Source of the DNA: an uncultured Flavobacteriaceae bacterium
Lineage (GTDB): Bacteria; Bacteroidota; Bacteroidia; Flavobacteriales; Flavobacteriaceae
Direction: 5' to 3'
Length of the DNA: 64,000 nt
Assembly: GCA_913048115.1 (NCBI GenBank)
Contig: CAJWVI010000001.1
Coordinates: 1-64,000 of the forward strand
In this document: one piece after another, positions 30,129 to 40,317 of the stretch
Layout of the letters: every line of letters begins with the position of its first letter
Position numbering within the stretch: position 1 is the stretch's first letter
Made by a program: the position numbers and the translations under genes
Notes under the pieces: generated by a model
Told to the model about the DNA's origin: nothing
The model's input: only the letters and a program-made list of their open reading frames with translations
Databases searched by the model: none

Positions 30129-31382
30129 TTAGGCGTCTAATTTTCTAAACAAAACACAAGCATTGTGCCCTCCAAAGCCAAAGGTGTTGCTCATGGCGAC
30201 ATTTACTTGTCGTTTTTGTGCTTTGTTGAGTGTTAAATTTAAAGATGGGTCTATGTTTGGATCAACTGTGGTATGGTTAATAGTAGGGGGTACTAAACTA
30301 TGCTGCATAGAAAGTATAGAAGCAATAGCCTCTATAGCACCTGCGGCACCCAGTAAGTGACCCGTCATAGATTTTGTAGAATTGATATTGATTTTATTGG
30401 CATGTGCGCCAAAGACCTTGCTAATTGCTTTTAGTTCTGCAACATCTCCAAGGGGTGTTGAGGTACCGTGAGTGTTAATTGCATCTACTTCACCGGCATC
30501 TATACCAGCGTCATTTAGACAGTTATGCATCACACGTTCTACACCAATACCTTCTGGATGTGGCGCCGTCATGTGATATGCATCACTTGACATTCCACCA
30601 CCAATTACCTCGGCATATATTTTTGCACCACGCGCTTTTGCGTGATCGTAATCTTCTAATATTAATGCGCCAGCGCCTTCTCCTAGTATAAATCCATCAC
30701 GAGTAGCATCAAAGGGTCTTGAAGCAGATTCTGGAGATTCATTTCTTGTAGAGAGTGCGTGCATGGCGTTAAAGCCACCTAAACCAGCCATAGTAATAGC
30801 GGCTTCACTTCCTCCTGTTACAATAATATCACAATGTCCTAAACGTATATAGTTTAGCGCATCAATCATTGCATTGGCAGAAGAAGCACAGGCAGAGACC
30901 GTTGTATAGTTTGGCCCCATAAATCCATGTTTGATTGATATATTACCAGGAGCAATATCTGCAATCATTTTAGGAATAAAAAAGGGGTTGAAACGTGGCG
31001 TTCCATCCCCTTCAGAAAAGTTTATTACTTCATTTTGAAATGTTTCAATACCACCAATACCCGCTCCCCAAATAACACCAACACGAAATTTATCTATAGC
31101 ATCCATATCTATGGCTGCATCTCGTATTGCTTCGTCACTAGAGACCATTGCGTATTGAGCAAAACGGTCTAGTTTTCTAGCCTCTTTGCGGTCAAAATGT
31201 TGTAATGGATCATAATCCTTAATTTCACAAGCAAATTTTGTTTTGAACTTTTCAGTATCAAAATAGGTAATAGGGGCACATCCACTTTTTCCGCTTTTTA
31301 GAGCGTCCCAATATTCTTGGATGTTATTTCCAATAGGGGTAAGTGCGCCAAGACCAGTTACTACAACTCGCTTTAATTCCAT
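30129..31382 (-). CDS. fabF: Beta-ketoacyl-ACP synthase II
   Basis: VVVTGLGALTPIG, TVSACASSANAM, NTHGTSTPLGD, STKSMTGHLLGAAGAIEA. Confidence 0.97.
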   Translation of the reverse strand: MELKRVVVTGLGALTPIGNNIQEYWDALKSGKSGCAPITYFDTEKFKTKFACEIKDYDPLQHFDRKEARKLDRFAQYAMVSSDEAIRDAAIDMDAIDKFRVGVIWGAGIGGIETFQNEVINFSEGDGTPRFNPFFIPKMIADIAPGNISIKHGFMGPNYTTVSACASSANAMIDALNYIRLGHCDIIVTGGSEAAITMAGLGGFNAMHALSTRNESPESASRPFDATRDGFILGEGAGALILEDYDHAKARGAKIYAEVIGGGMSSDAYHMTAPHPEGIGVERVMHNCLNDAGIDAGEVDAINTHGTSTPLGDVAELKAISKVFGAHANKININSTKSMTGHLLGAAGAIEAIASILSMQHSLVPPTINHTTVDPNIDPSLNLTLNKAQKRQVNVAMSNTFGFGGHNACVLFRKLDA

Positions 31383-31394
31383 AAAGAATGTATC

Positions 31395-31628
31395 TTATTT
31401 GTTTTCTTCAATATATGAAACTGCTTGACCTACTGTAGCAATGTTTTCAGCCTGGTCATCTGGAATTTGGATATCAAATTCTTTTTCAAATTCCATAATA
31501 AGCTCAACCGTATCTAGTGAGTCTGCTCCTAGGTCGTTAGTGAAGCTCGCTTCGTTTACAACTTCGTTCTCGTCTACACCTAATTTATCGACGATGATAG
31601 CTTTTACTCTTGATGCAATGTCTGACAT
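31395..31628 (-). CDS. acpP: Acyl carrier protein
   Basis: [25 protein letters not shown]. Confidence 0.97.
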   Translation of the reverse strand: MSDIASRVKAIIVDKLGVDENEVVNEASFTNDLGADSLDTVELIMEFEKEFDIQIPDDQAENIATVGQAVSYIEENK

Positions 31629-31804
31629 AATCTTTGTTTTTTAAATTTTAATTAAGCGGTAAAAATAAATTATTTTAACTTAAAACACCACTTTAAAAAA
31701 AAAATCTACAAGCAAATTAAACATTTTTAAGCGAAGTGAATCTCTATTGCCTTACTTTTGTGATATTTATTGATGATAACTTCTCTGAACACCCAAAGAA
31801 ACCT

Positions 31805-32383
31805 ATGAAGAAGCGTATTGTAATATTTGCTTCAGGCAACGGCACCAACACTCAAAACGTTATAAAATATTTTCAGAACACAAATGTTGCTGAAGTTGTT
31901 TGTGTGTTCTCAAACAAAAAGGATGCTAAGGCGTTAAACCGTTCAAAAGCATTGAAAGTAGAGGCGTTGTCTTTTAGTAAAGCCGAAATGTTAGCCCCTA
32001 AAGGCCTGCTTTCTTTATTGAAAGAGCGAAAACCAGATCTTATCGTTTTAGCGGGATTTTTGCTTAAATTTCCTGAAAACATCATAAAAACATTCCAAAA
32101 CAAAGTGATTAACATACATCCAGCGTTACTACCAAAGTATGGTGGAAAAGGAATGTATGGGCATTATGTTCACCAGGCTGTGGTAAAAAACAAAGAAACT
32201 GAAACAGGAATTACCATACATTATGTAAACCAGCAGTATGACGAAGGAGCCATTATATTTCAGAAGAAAATAAACATAGCGCCAACAGATACCCCAGAGG
32301 ATGTTGCAATAAAGGTCCAGGGCTTAGAACATCAATGGTTTTCTAAAGTCATCGAAGAGGTACTGTTTAATGGTAAAATGTAA
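31805..32383 (+). CDS. purN: Phosphoribosylglycinamide formyltransferase
   Basis: KRIVIFASGNGTNTQNVIKYF, VINIHPALLPKYGGKGMYG. ORF start moved to 31805, downstream of promoter-like TACTTTTG. Confidence 0.93.
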   Translation: MKKRIVIFASGNGTNTQNVIKYFQNTNVAEVVCVFSNKKDAKALNRSKALKVEALSFSKAEMLAPKGLLSLLKERKPDLIVLAGFLLKFPENIIKTFQNKVINIHPALLPKYGGKGMYGHYVHQAVVKNKETETGITIHYVNQQYDEGAIIFQKKINIAPTDTPEDVAIKVQGLEHQWFSKVIEEVLFNGKM

Positions 32384-32392
32384 AAAGGCACA

Positions 32393-33034
32393 ATGATAAA
32401 GAAAAAACAAAAATATTATGTTGTTTGGTTTGGTAACCCAGCCGGGATTTTTCATAGCTGGAAGGAGTGTCAACAAGCTATAAAGAGTGTGGCAGGAGCC
32501 CAATATATGAGCTTTGAATCTTTGCAAGCAGCAAAAACAGCATACAATAAAAGCTACCATGACTATAAAGGTAAAGGCGGGTCTAAGAAAAAAACGCTTA
32601 CCGCAGCAGAAAAATCAGCATACGGAGTGCCAAATTTATATTCAATTGCTGTTGATGCCGCTTGTAGTGGGAATCCTGGAATAATGGAATACCGCGGGGT
32701 GGATACTCAAACCCAAAAGCAGTTATTTCATCAAGGACCATTTTATCAAGGAACTAATAATGTAGGTGAATTTCTAGCCCTTGTTCATGGACTGGCATAT
32801 CTTAAAATGCAAAAAAGTGATCGAATCATCTATTCTGACTCTAGAACTGCAATGGGCTGGGTAAAAAAGAAGAAATGCAACACAAAGCTAAAAAAGACCA
32901 AAAAGAATGACCCAATCTTTGAGCTTATAACGCGCGCTGAACTTTGGCTAAAAAACAATTCTTACAGCAGCGTTATGGTTAAATGGGAAACAAAAGCTTG
33001 GGGAGAAATTCCTGCAGATTTTGGAAGAAAATAA
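32393..33034 (+). CDS. Ribonuclease HI with N-terminal viroplasmin-like domain
   Basis: KKQKYYVVWFGNPAGIFHSWKECQQAIKSVAGAQYMSF; RNase H residues in IAVDAACSGNPG, NNVGEFLAL, IYSDSRTA, WGEIPADFGRK. Confidence 0.9.
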   Translation: MIKKKQKYYVVWFGNPAGIFHSWKECQQAIKSVAGAQYMSFESLQAAKTAYNKSYHDYKGKGGSKKKTLTAAEKSAYGVPNLYSIAVDAACSGNPGIMEYRGVDTQTQKQLFHQGPFYQGTNNVGEFLALVHGLAYLKMQKSDRIIYSDSRTAMGWVKKKKCNTKLKKTKKNDPIFELITRAELWLKNNSYSSVMVKWETKAWGEIPADFGRK

Positions 33035-33300
33035 GCTAGTAACATAAGAGCACTTAGTGTTTTTTATTTTTTTACAACAATTGGCAGACTCCTTTTTGAA
33101 CCAAACCTTATATATGGATGTGCATTAGGGATGTGTTTTTTGAGCATCAACATGCCTAGATTTGCCGACGAAATGCCTGCTAACACAGTTTATTGTAACT
33201 GAAATTTCCTAACAATAATTCTGTAATAGACTGTTTGATAAAACTTCTTATTTCTCATTTAATTGATTAAATTTACAGCTTAATTATTGCAAATAATTGT

Positions 33301-34224
33301 ATGAGTAAACTTGTTATTGTAGGGACCGTAGCTTTTGATGCTATTGAGACTCCTTTTGGAAAAACCGATAAAATTTTAGGAGGAGCCGCAACCTATATTG
33401 GCTTGTCTGCTTCACAGTTTGATATAGATGGCGCTATTGTGTCTGTCGTGGGAGGAGATTTCCCAAAAAATGATATCGAGATGTTAGAAGATAAAGGCAT
33501 GAACTTAGAAGGCCTTGAAATTGTAAAGCAAGGGAAAACCTTCTTTTGGAGCGGGAAGTATCATAATGACATGAACTCTAGAGATACTTTGGCCACAGAG
33601 CTTAATGTCTTAGAAACATTTAATCCAGTAGTGCCCCAGACCTATAAAGATGCAGAGGTGGTGATGCTAGGAAACCTGCACCCAATGGTTCAAATGAGTG
33701 TCATTGACCAAATGAATAATCCAAAAATGGTTGTCTTAGACACGATGGATTTTTGGATGGACATAGCTCTAGAAGATCTTAAAAAAGTAATCGCTAAGGT
33801 AGACGTTATAACCATTAATGATGAAGAGGCAAGACAGTTGTCTGGAGCATATTCTTTGGTAAATGCCGCTAAGATAATCATGGAGATGGGACCAAAATAT
33901 GTCGTGATTAAAAAAGGAGAACATGGCGCCTTGATTTTTTATAAAAATGAAATGTTCTTTGCCCCAGCCTTGCCACTAGCAGAGGTGTTTGACCCCACAG
34001 GAGCAGGAGACACTTTTGCAGGAGGATTTACAGGGTATCTAGCAAAGACAGCAGATTATAGTTTTGAAAACATGAAAAGAGCAATTATTTACGGCTCATG
34101 TTTAGCCTCCTTTTGTGTAGAAAAATTTGGCACCGAGCGCATGCAAAACTTAACAAAGCAAGAAATAGACATTCGCTTACATCAATTTAAGAGCTTGACA
34201 CAATACGAAATAGATTTATCATAA
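33301..34224 (+). CDS. PfkB family sugar/nucleoside kinase
   Basis: GGAATYIGLSASQF, FDPTGAGDTFAGGFTGYLA. Confidence 0.88.
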   Translation: MSKLVIVGTVAFDAIETPFGKTDKILGGAATYIGLSASQFDIDGAIVSVVGGDFPKNDIEMLEDKGMNLEGLEIVKQGKTFFWSGKYHNDMNSRDTLATELNVLETFNPVVPQTYKDAEVVMLGNLHPMVQMSVIDQMNNPKMVVLDTMDFWMDIALEDLKKVIAKVDVITINDEEARQLSGAYSLVNAAKIIMEMGPKYVVIKKGEHGALIFYKNEMFFAPALPLAEVFDPTGAGDTFAGGFTGYLAKTADYSFENMKRAIIYGSCLASFCVEKFGTERMQNLTKQEIDIRLHQFKSLTQYEIDLS

Positions 34225-34229
34225 CAATG

Positions 34230-34253
34230 CGTCCCAAATTTTGGGACGTTTTT
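34230..34253 (+). terminator. Terminator downstream of the PfkB kinase
   Basis: CGTCCCaaattttGGGACG followed by TTTTT. Confidence 0.75.
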
Positions 34254-34307
34254 GATTTACATACATACGATTATTAATCATTAATAAGATTCTCGCCTCC
34301 GCGAGAA

Positions 34308-36212
34308 ATGAATATGAGTGACGCTTTAAAACACGAATGCGGAATTGCGCTAGTACGTTTGTTAAAACCTTTGGAGTTTTACAAAGAAAAATACGGTACA
34401 GCTTTTTACGGAGTGAATAAAATGTATTTAATGATGGAAAAACAGCACAACCGTGGTCAAGACGGTGCTGGTTTTGCAAGTATAAAATTAGACCCCACAC
34501 CAGGAGAACGATACATAAGTAGAGTGCGGTCTAACAAGTCTCAACCCATTCAAGATATTTTTGCTCAAATCAATAATCGAATTAATACTGAGTTTGAAAA
34601 AAACCCAGCCATTAAAGATGATGTTGCGGCGCAGAAAAAAGAAATTCCTTATATAGGAGAACTCATGTTGGGCCATGTACGGTATGGAACCTTTGGTGGC
34701 AATAGCGTAGAAACTGTGCATCCCTTTTTAAGACAAAATAACTGGATGCATCGCAACCTTATTATTGCAGGGAACTTTAACATGACCAATACCACAGAGT
34801 TATTCCAAAACTTAATTGATTTAGGAATGCACCCTAAAGAAAAGGCAGATACTATTACAATACTTGAAAACATTGGTCATTTCTTAGATCAAGGTGTTGC
34901 CAGGTTATACAAAAAAGCAAAAAAGCAAGGCCTATCCAAAATGGAAGCTTCTGCTCATATCATTGAAAACCTAAACATTGAAAAGATCTTAAAAAAATCT
35001 GCCAAAAACTGGGATGGTGGATATGCTATGGCAGGATTACTAGGTCATGGAGATGCTTTTGTATTACGGGACCCTGCAGGAATTCGTCCAGCGTATTATT
35101 ATAAAGATGATGAGGTAGTAGTTGTTGCTAGTGAACGCCCTGTAATACAAACCGTTTTTAATGTTGCCTTTGAAGATGTAAAAGAAATAGATCCAGGAAA
35201 TGCCATGATTCTTAAAAAGGATGGTAGCATGAGCATTTCAGAAATAGTGCCTCCATTAGAGCGCAAGTCTTGTTCTTTTGAACGCATTTATTTCTCTCGC
35301 GGTAGTGATGCCGAAATTTACCAAGAACGAAAAGAATTAGGGAGATTGATTATGCCTAAAGTATTGGCAGCTATTGATCATGACACAGAAAACAGTGTCT
35401 TTTCATTTATTCCAAACACTGCTGAAACTTCTTTCTACGGGATGCTAGATGCTGCCCAGAATGAGCTAAATAAACAAAAAAACGAAGCCATTTTAAAAGA
35501 AGGAATTTCCCTTACACCAGAACGACTTAACGAAATACAGGCTCATAAAATACGCACCGAAAAGATTGCTATTAAAGATGTAAAGCTACGCACGTTTATT
35601 ACAGATGACAGTAGTAGAGATGATTTAGTGGCGCATGTTTATGATGTAACCTATGGAGTAGTGAAGGCTACAGATAATTTAGTGATTATTGATGATAGTA
35701 TTGTGCGCGGAACCACATTAAAGAAGAGCATTTTACGAATGCTAGACCGCCTAAAACCCAAACAAATTGTTGTGGTGTCTTCTGCTCCTCAAATACGGTA
35801 TCCAGACTGTTATGGAATCGATATGGCTCGACTAGAAAAGCTTGTTGCTTTTAATGCGGCTGTTGAATTACATAAAGACAATGGTACAGAGGCCATCATC
35901 GAAGAGATTTATCATAAATGTAAAAAACAACTTTTACTTGCAGATGCAGAGGTTATAAACCATGTAAAAGAACTTTATGCGCCCTTTACAGATGAAGAAA
36001 TATCAGATAAGATCGCTGAGATAATTTCAGAAGATAGTATTACAACAAAAGTGAAGTTAATATTTCAGTCTGTAGATGATTTGCACAAAGCATGTCCTAA
36101 AAATCTAGGAGATTGGTATTTTACAGGAGACTATCCAACCAATGGAGGGAATAGAGTTGTAAACAGAGCCTACGTAAATTTCTTTGAAGGAAATCCGGAA
36201 AGAGCATACTAA
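34308..36212 (+). CDS. Long amidophosphoribosyltransferase (PurF-like)
   Basis: N-terminal KHECGIALV (Ntn Cys after short propeptide), HNRGQDGAG, VRYGTFGG; PRTase motif VIIDDSIVRGTTLKKSI; 634 aa. Confidence 0.85.
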   Translation: MNMSDALKHECGIALVRLLKPLEFYKEKYGTAFYGVNKMYLMMEKQHNRGQDGAGFASIKLDPTPGERYISRVRSNKSQPIQDIFAQINNRINTEFEKNPAIKDDVAAQKKEIPYIGELMLGHVRYGTFGGNSVETVHPFLRQNNWMHRNLIIAGNFNMTNTTELFQNLIDLGMHPKEKADTITILENIGHFLDQGVARLYKKAKKQGLSKMEASAHIIENLNIEKILKKSAKNWDGGYAMAGLLGHGDAFVLRDPAGIRPAYYYKDDEVVVVASERPVIQTVFNVAFEDVKEIDPGNAMILKKDGSMSISEIVPPLERKSCSFERIYFSRGSDAEIYQERKELGRLIMPKVLAAIDHDTENSVFSFIPNTAETSFYGMLDAAQNELNKQKNEAILKEGISLTPERLNEIQAHKIRTEKIAIKDVKLRTFITDDSSRDDLVAHVYDVTYGVVKATDNLVIIDDSIVRGTTLKKSILRMLDRLKPKQIVVVSSAPQIRYPDCYGIDMARLEKLVAFNAAVELHKDNGTEAIIEEIYHKCKKQLLLADAEVINHVKELYAPFTDEEISDKIAEIISEDSITTKVKLIFQSVDDLHKACPKNLGDWYFTGDYPTNGGNRVVNRAYVNFFEGNPERAY

Positions 36213-36372
36213 TCGTTAAAATATTGTCAATTCGTTAATAATTAAGCCGTTTATCGTCTTTTAATTTCACTTTATCCAAAAGCAGTGAAAGTATTATTAT
36301 TACTATAAAATTTATGATACATTTGACTTATACCATAGCATAAGTAGGTTAAGTTCATGGTAAAATTTGGGG

Positions 36373-36407
36373 CAAAAAAAGGTAAACATCTCGTTTGCCT
36401 TTTTTTA
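36373..36407 (+). terminator. Terminator downstream of purF-like gene
   Basis: AAAAAAAGGTAAAC-atctc-GTTTGCCTTTTTTT. Confidence 0.85.
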
Positions 36408-36503
36408 TACAGTAAATTCTTTTTTTAATTTTTTGAGATAGCGACCGCTATGTATGCTCCCAAGAAGAAATTAATAAGCGATTTTGCAAGTATATTTTAG
36501 TCC

Positions 36504-37442
36504 TTATTTTAAATTATCAATCATTACCTCGGTCATTTGGTCAAGGCTTACTTCGTGTTTCCATCCCCAATCTTTTCTAGCCTGTGAATCATCAATACTT
36601 GCTGGCCATGAATCTGCTATGGCTTGTCTAAAATCTGGCTCGTACTCAATAGTAAAATCAGGAATATGTTTTTGGATGCTAATCGCAAGCTCTTCTGGGT
36701 TAAAACTTAATGCTGCCAGGTTATATGCATTTCTAATTTTTATTTCTTGGGGAGCTGCCAGCATAATCTTAGTAGTGGCACGAATGGCATCATCCATAAA
36801 CATCATTGGCAATGTAGTCTTTGCGCCTAAAAAACAACTATAGCTTTTATCCTTCAAAGCTTTGTGATAAATATCGACTGCATAATCTGTGGTTCCTCCT
36901 CCTGGAAGGGTTTTATAACTAATCAAACCAGGATAGCGTATGCTGCGAACATCTACACCATACCGATTGTGATAATACTCACACCACCGCTCTCCAGTTT
37001 GCTTGCTTATTCCATAGACTGTAGAAGGCTCCATTACGGTGTGTTGTGCTGTATTTGTTTTGGGTGTTGTGGGGCCGAAAACAGCAATACTTGAAGGCCA
37101 AAATATTTTTTTAATTTTATTTTCCTTAGCAAGGTTTAGTACATTAAACAAAGATGTCATATTTAAATCCCAGCCCTTCATTGGAAACTTCTCTGCAGTA
37201 GCACTCAACATGGCTGCCATTAAGTATACATCTGTAATTTCATAACGTGTTACTATCTTCTCGATAGCATTATAATCCATCGCATCAAGAATTTCAAAAG
37301 GACCACTTTCCATAACGGCATCACTGGCTTCACGAATATCACTTGCGATCACTTTTTGATTTCCGTACATATTGCGTAAATACATGGTAAGTTCGTTACC
37401 AATTTGCCCAGAGGCTCCAATAATTAAAATTCTTTTTCCCAT
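36504..37442 (-). CDS. NAD-dependent epimerase/dehydratase, SDR-type L-threonine 3-dehydrogenase-like
   Basis: RILIIGASGQIGNEL, FWPSSIAVFGP, YGISKQTGE, LPGGGTTDYAVDIYHKAL. Confidence 0.8.
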   Translation of the reverse strand: MGKRILIIGASGQIGNELTMYLRNMYGNQKVIASDIREASDAVMESGPFEILDAMDYNAIEKIVTRYEITDVYLMAAMLSATAEKFPMKGWDLNMTSLFNVLNLAKENKIKKIFWPSSIAVFGPTTPKTNTAQHTVMEPSTVYGISKQTGERWCEYYHNRYGVDVRSIRYPGLISYKTLPGGGTTDYAVDIYHKALKDKSYSCFLGAKTTLPMMFMDDAIRATTKIMLAAPQEIKIRNAYNLAALSFNPEELAISIQKHIPDFTIEYEPDFRQAIADSWPASIDDSQARKDWGWKHEVSLDQMTEVMIDNLK

Positions 37443-37553
37443 AATATTACCTCAAAGTTTAATGTAAATATAGTACTATTTACCACTATAAAACACACCG
37501 AAAAATACACGTTTGATGGAGAAAAGCTATATTTGTGTTAACTAAACGCTATT

Positions 37554-38144
37554 ATGAAACGGGAACTCTTTTTTTTTGCTGGTATTGGGCTATTGTTTTT
37601 TGTTTTGAGCTGTGGTGATACTCAAACATTAGAGACACAGGCCATAATAAAAAAACCAGTTTCCAGTAAACTATTTGGTGAAAGCAATACCACACTGCCA
37701 GTTTTTTCTTCTAGCGCGGCTAATTATATTGATCAATGGCCCGTTTTTGAAGATGTTACAACAGAGGTATTGGCTATTAATGGAGCATCCTTAAAAACAG
37801 TTCAACAGCGAAGTGCATTGCTAGTTTCTAGAATGGATTCATTGACTAAAAAAATACCTGATACTCTAAGAACACAAGCAATCTCTTCTCGCCTTATTGT
37901 TACCACTACAAGAGCGGCTATTATAAAGCAAGAAGCCAATAAAGGTAGGGTAGACACACTTGCAATACAAGTAGCTATTTTAGAAATGAATACAGCAACT
38001 GCCAATTTGATTATTCAAATCAATGAAAAATTTGAAAAAGACACCGAGGACAACAAGGTCAAAAACAACGAACAGAAAGAAATGGACCTTCGTAAAAAGC
38101 GGCTAGATTCTATTTATAAAGCCAGCGTCAATAAATCAAAATAA
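37554..38144 (+). CDS. Hypothetical lipoprotein
   Basis: Lipobox-like FVLSCGD; promoter-like TATATTTG upstream; helical, no recognised domain. Confidence 0.6.
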   Translation: MKRELFFFAGIGLLFFVLSCGDTQTLETQAIIKKPVSSKLFGESNTTLPVFSSSAANYIDQWPVFEDVTTEVLAINGASLKTVQQRSALLVSRMDSLTKKIPDTLRTQAISSRLIVTTTRAAIIKQEANKGRVDTLAIQVAILEMNTATANLIIQINEKFEKDTEDNKVKNNEQKEMDLRKKRLDSIYKASVNKSK

Positions 38145-38204
38145 GAAATCCGTGGGACTACATTATAGTAGTTAAAACAACGAATCACATAAAAATAAAT
38201 TATT

Positions 38205-40250
38205 ATGAAAATTAGAGTATGGCTTTTTTTAGCCGCAACAAGTATTGTTTTTACAGCTTGTAATAACACCAAAGGAGCTGAACAAGAACATGGAATTATT
38301 TTATCTAACATGGACACAAGCTTGAGTCCTAAAGATGATTTTTATAACTACGTAAACGGTAGTTGGATGAAAAACACCGAAATTCCAGAAGATCAAGTGC
38401 GTTGGGGTGGTTTTGGAGTATTACGTAAAAGTACAGATAAAGATGTACTAGGCATTCTTGAAAAAGCTGATAAAGGCGGAGCCTATGAGGCATCTACAGA
38501 TCAGGCAAAGGCAATTGCTATATTTAATACAAAGCTAGACACTATTGCAAGAAATAAAGCTGGTATTGCGCCCATAAAAAATGCTCTTGATGCTATTGCT
38601 AGCATAAATACCATAACAGATCTTCAAAATGTTATGGCCCAATATGCTACTAGTGTTTCACAACCATTTTTTGGATTGGCGGCCTTTTCAAACCCCTCAA
38701 ATAGTGCAATTAATTCTGCCTATGTTACTCCAGGTGGATTAGGATTGCCAGACAGAGATTACTACACCAATACAGACGCTAAGTCTATTGAAATTCGTAG
38801 CCAATACGTAGCCCACATTACTAGGATGTTACAGTTTTTAGGAGATGAACAGCCAGCGGCTCGTTCTCAAGCTGAAATGATTTTAGCTTTCGAGACAACA
38901 CTTGCATCACCAAGACTTGACAAGGTGCAAAGCCGGGATTTTAGAAACTTTAACAACCCTAGAACAATGGTGCAACTTCAAGAAATGGTGCCTGCTATTT
39001 CATGGAGGCAAGCACTAAAGGATTTTGGTGTTGAAAAACAATTAGACACCCTTATTGTAATGCAACCCAAATACATGGAGGTGTTACAAAACACCTTTGC
39101 AACTGGAGATGTTGACACCTGGAAAATGGTTATGCGTTGGGCAACGTTTAATAATGCTACTGGACAATTAACCACAAAAATTGAAAAAGCCAATTGGGAC
39201 TTTTATAGCAAAACATTAAGTGGCGCTAAAAAACAGCGTCCTGCAGATGAACGCGCCTTAGCGACCGTAAACGGGTCTGTTGGTGAAGCATTAGGGAAAC
39301 TATATGTAGATGAAATGTTTCCACCAGAGGCAAAGCAAAAAGCAGAAAAAATGATCATAAATGTTATTGCCGCATATCAAGATCGCATCATGGCATTAGA
39401 CTGGATGAGCGAAGAAACAAAAACAAAAGCCGTAGAAAAATTAAACAAGTTTACTGTAAAAATTGGGTATCCAGATAGCTGGGAAGATTATAGTAGCATG
39501 GTGGTAACTGAAGATAAAAGCTATTATGATAACATGCAGGCAGTGAGCCTTTGGTCTCTTAAGAAAAACTTATCAGAAATTAATGAGCCTGTAGATAGAA
39601 CTAAATGGGGGATGTCTCCACAAACAGTAAATGCGTATTTTAATCCATTTAATAATGAGATTGTATTTCCTGCAGCTATTCTACAACCTCCATTTTATGA
39701 TTATAAAGCAGATGACGCTGTAAATTATGGTGGTATTGGTGCAGTTATTGGTCATGAAATATCGCATGCTTTTGATGACAGTGGTGCCCGTTTTGACGGT
39801 GATGGTAATTTGATAAACTGGTGGACAGAAGAAGATTTAGCTCAGTTTGGTGAGCGAGGAAAGGCATTAGCAGATCAATACAGCAAAATTGAAGTAATTG
39901 ACAGTGTTTATGTCGATGGGGCTTTTACTTTGGGTGAAAATATTGGAGATCTTGGTGGGGTACTCGCTGCCTATGATGGTTTGCAACGTCACTTTAAAGA
40001 AAACGGAAGACCGGAAGATCTTGACGGCTTTACTGCAGAGCAACGCTTTTTTATGAGTTGGGCAACTGTATGGAGAACCAAACAAAGAGATGAGTCTTTG
40101 CGCACACAAGTAAAGACAGACCCTCACACACCAGGAAGGTGGAGAGCTACAGAGCCGCTAAAAAATGTAGATTCATTTTACGAGGCATTTAATATTGTAG
40201 TGGGTGATCCAATGTATGTGGCTCCAGAAGACAGGGTCCGTATTTGGTAA
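38205..40250 (+). CDS. M13 family metallopeptidase (neprilysin/PepO-like)
   Basis: Lipobox FTACNN; HEISHAFDDSGARFDGDGN, GENIGDLGG; NAYFNPFNNEIVFPAAILQPPF. Confidence 0.95.
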   Translation: MKIRVWLFLAATSIVFTACNNTKGAEQEHGIILSNMDTSLSPKDDFYNYVNGSWMKNTEIPEDQVRWGGFGVLRKSTDKDVLGILEKADKGGAYEASTDQAKAIAIFNTKLDTIARNKAGIAPIKNALDAIASINTITDLQNVMAQYATSVSQPFFGLAAFSNPSNSAINSAYVTPGGLGLPDRDYYTNTDAKSIEIRSQYVAHITRMLQFLGDEQPAARSQAEMILAFETTLASPRLDKVQSRDFRNFNNPRTMVQLQEMVPAISWRQALKDFGVEKQLDTLIVMQPKYMEVLQNTFATGDVDTWKMVMRWATFNNATGQLTTKIEKANWDFYSKTLSGAKKQRPADERALATVNGSVGEALGKLYVDEMFPPEAKQKAEKMIINVIAAYQDRIMALDWMSEETKTKAVEKLNKFTVKIGYPDSWEDYSSMVVTEDKSYYDNMQAVSLWSLKKNLSEINEPVDRTKWGMSPQTVNAYFNPFNNEIVFPAAILQPPFYDYKADDAVNYGGIGAVIGHEISHAFDDSGARFDGDGNLINWWTEEDLAQFGERGKALADQYSKIEVIDSVYVDGAFTLGENIGDLGGVLAAYDGLQRHFKENGRPEDLDGFTAEQRFFMSWATVWRTKQRDESLRTQVKTDPHTPGRWRATEPLKNVDSFYEAFNIVVGDPMYVAPEDRVRIW

Positions 40251-40273
40251 TCTCAGAGCATTAACAGATGTTA

Positions 40274-40300
40274 AAAAGAGCTCGTTTTTTGGGCTCTTTT
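40274..40300 (+). terminator. Terminator between convergent M13 peptidase and SDR genes
   Basis: AAAAGAGCtC-gtttttt-GgGCTCTTTT. Confidence 0.7.
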
Positions 40301-40317
40301 CTTGTTTTCTCAATACA

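Noticed and set aside
36484-36843. 119-aa plus-strand ORF opposite the threonine dehydrogenase-like gene
   Set aside because: Antisense to a clear SDR; no independent evidence.
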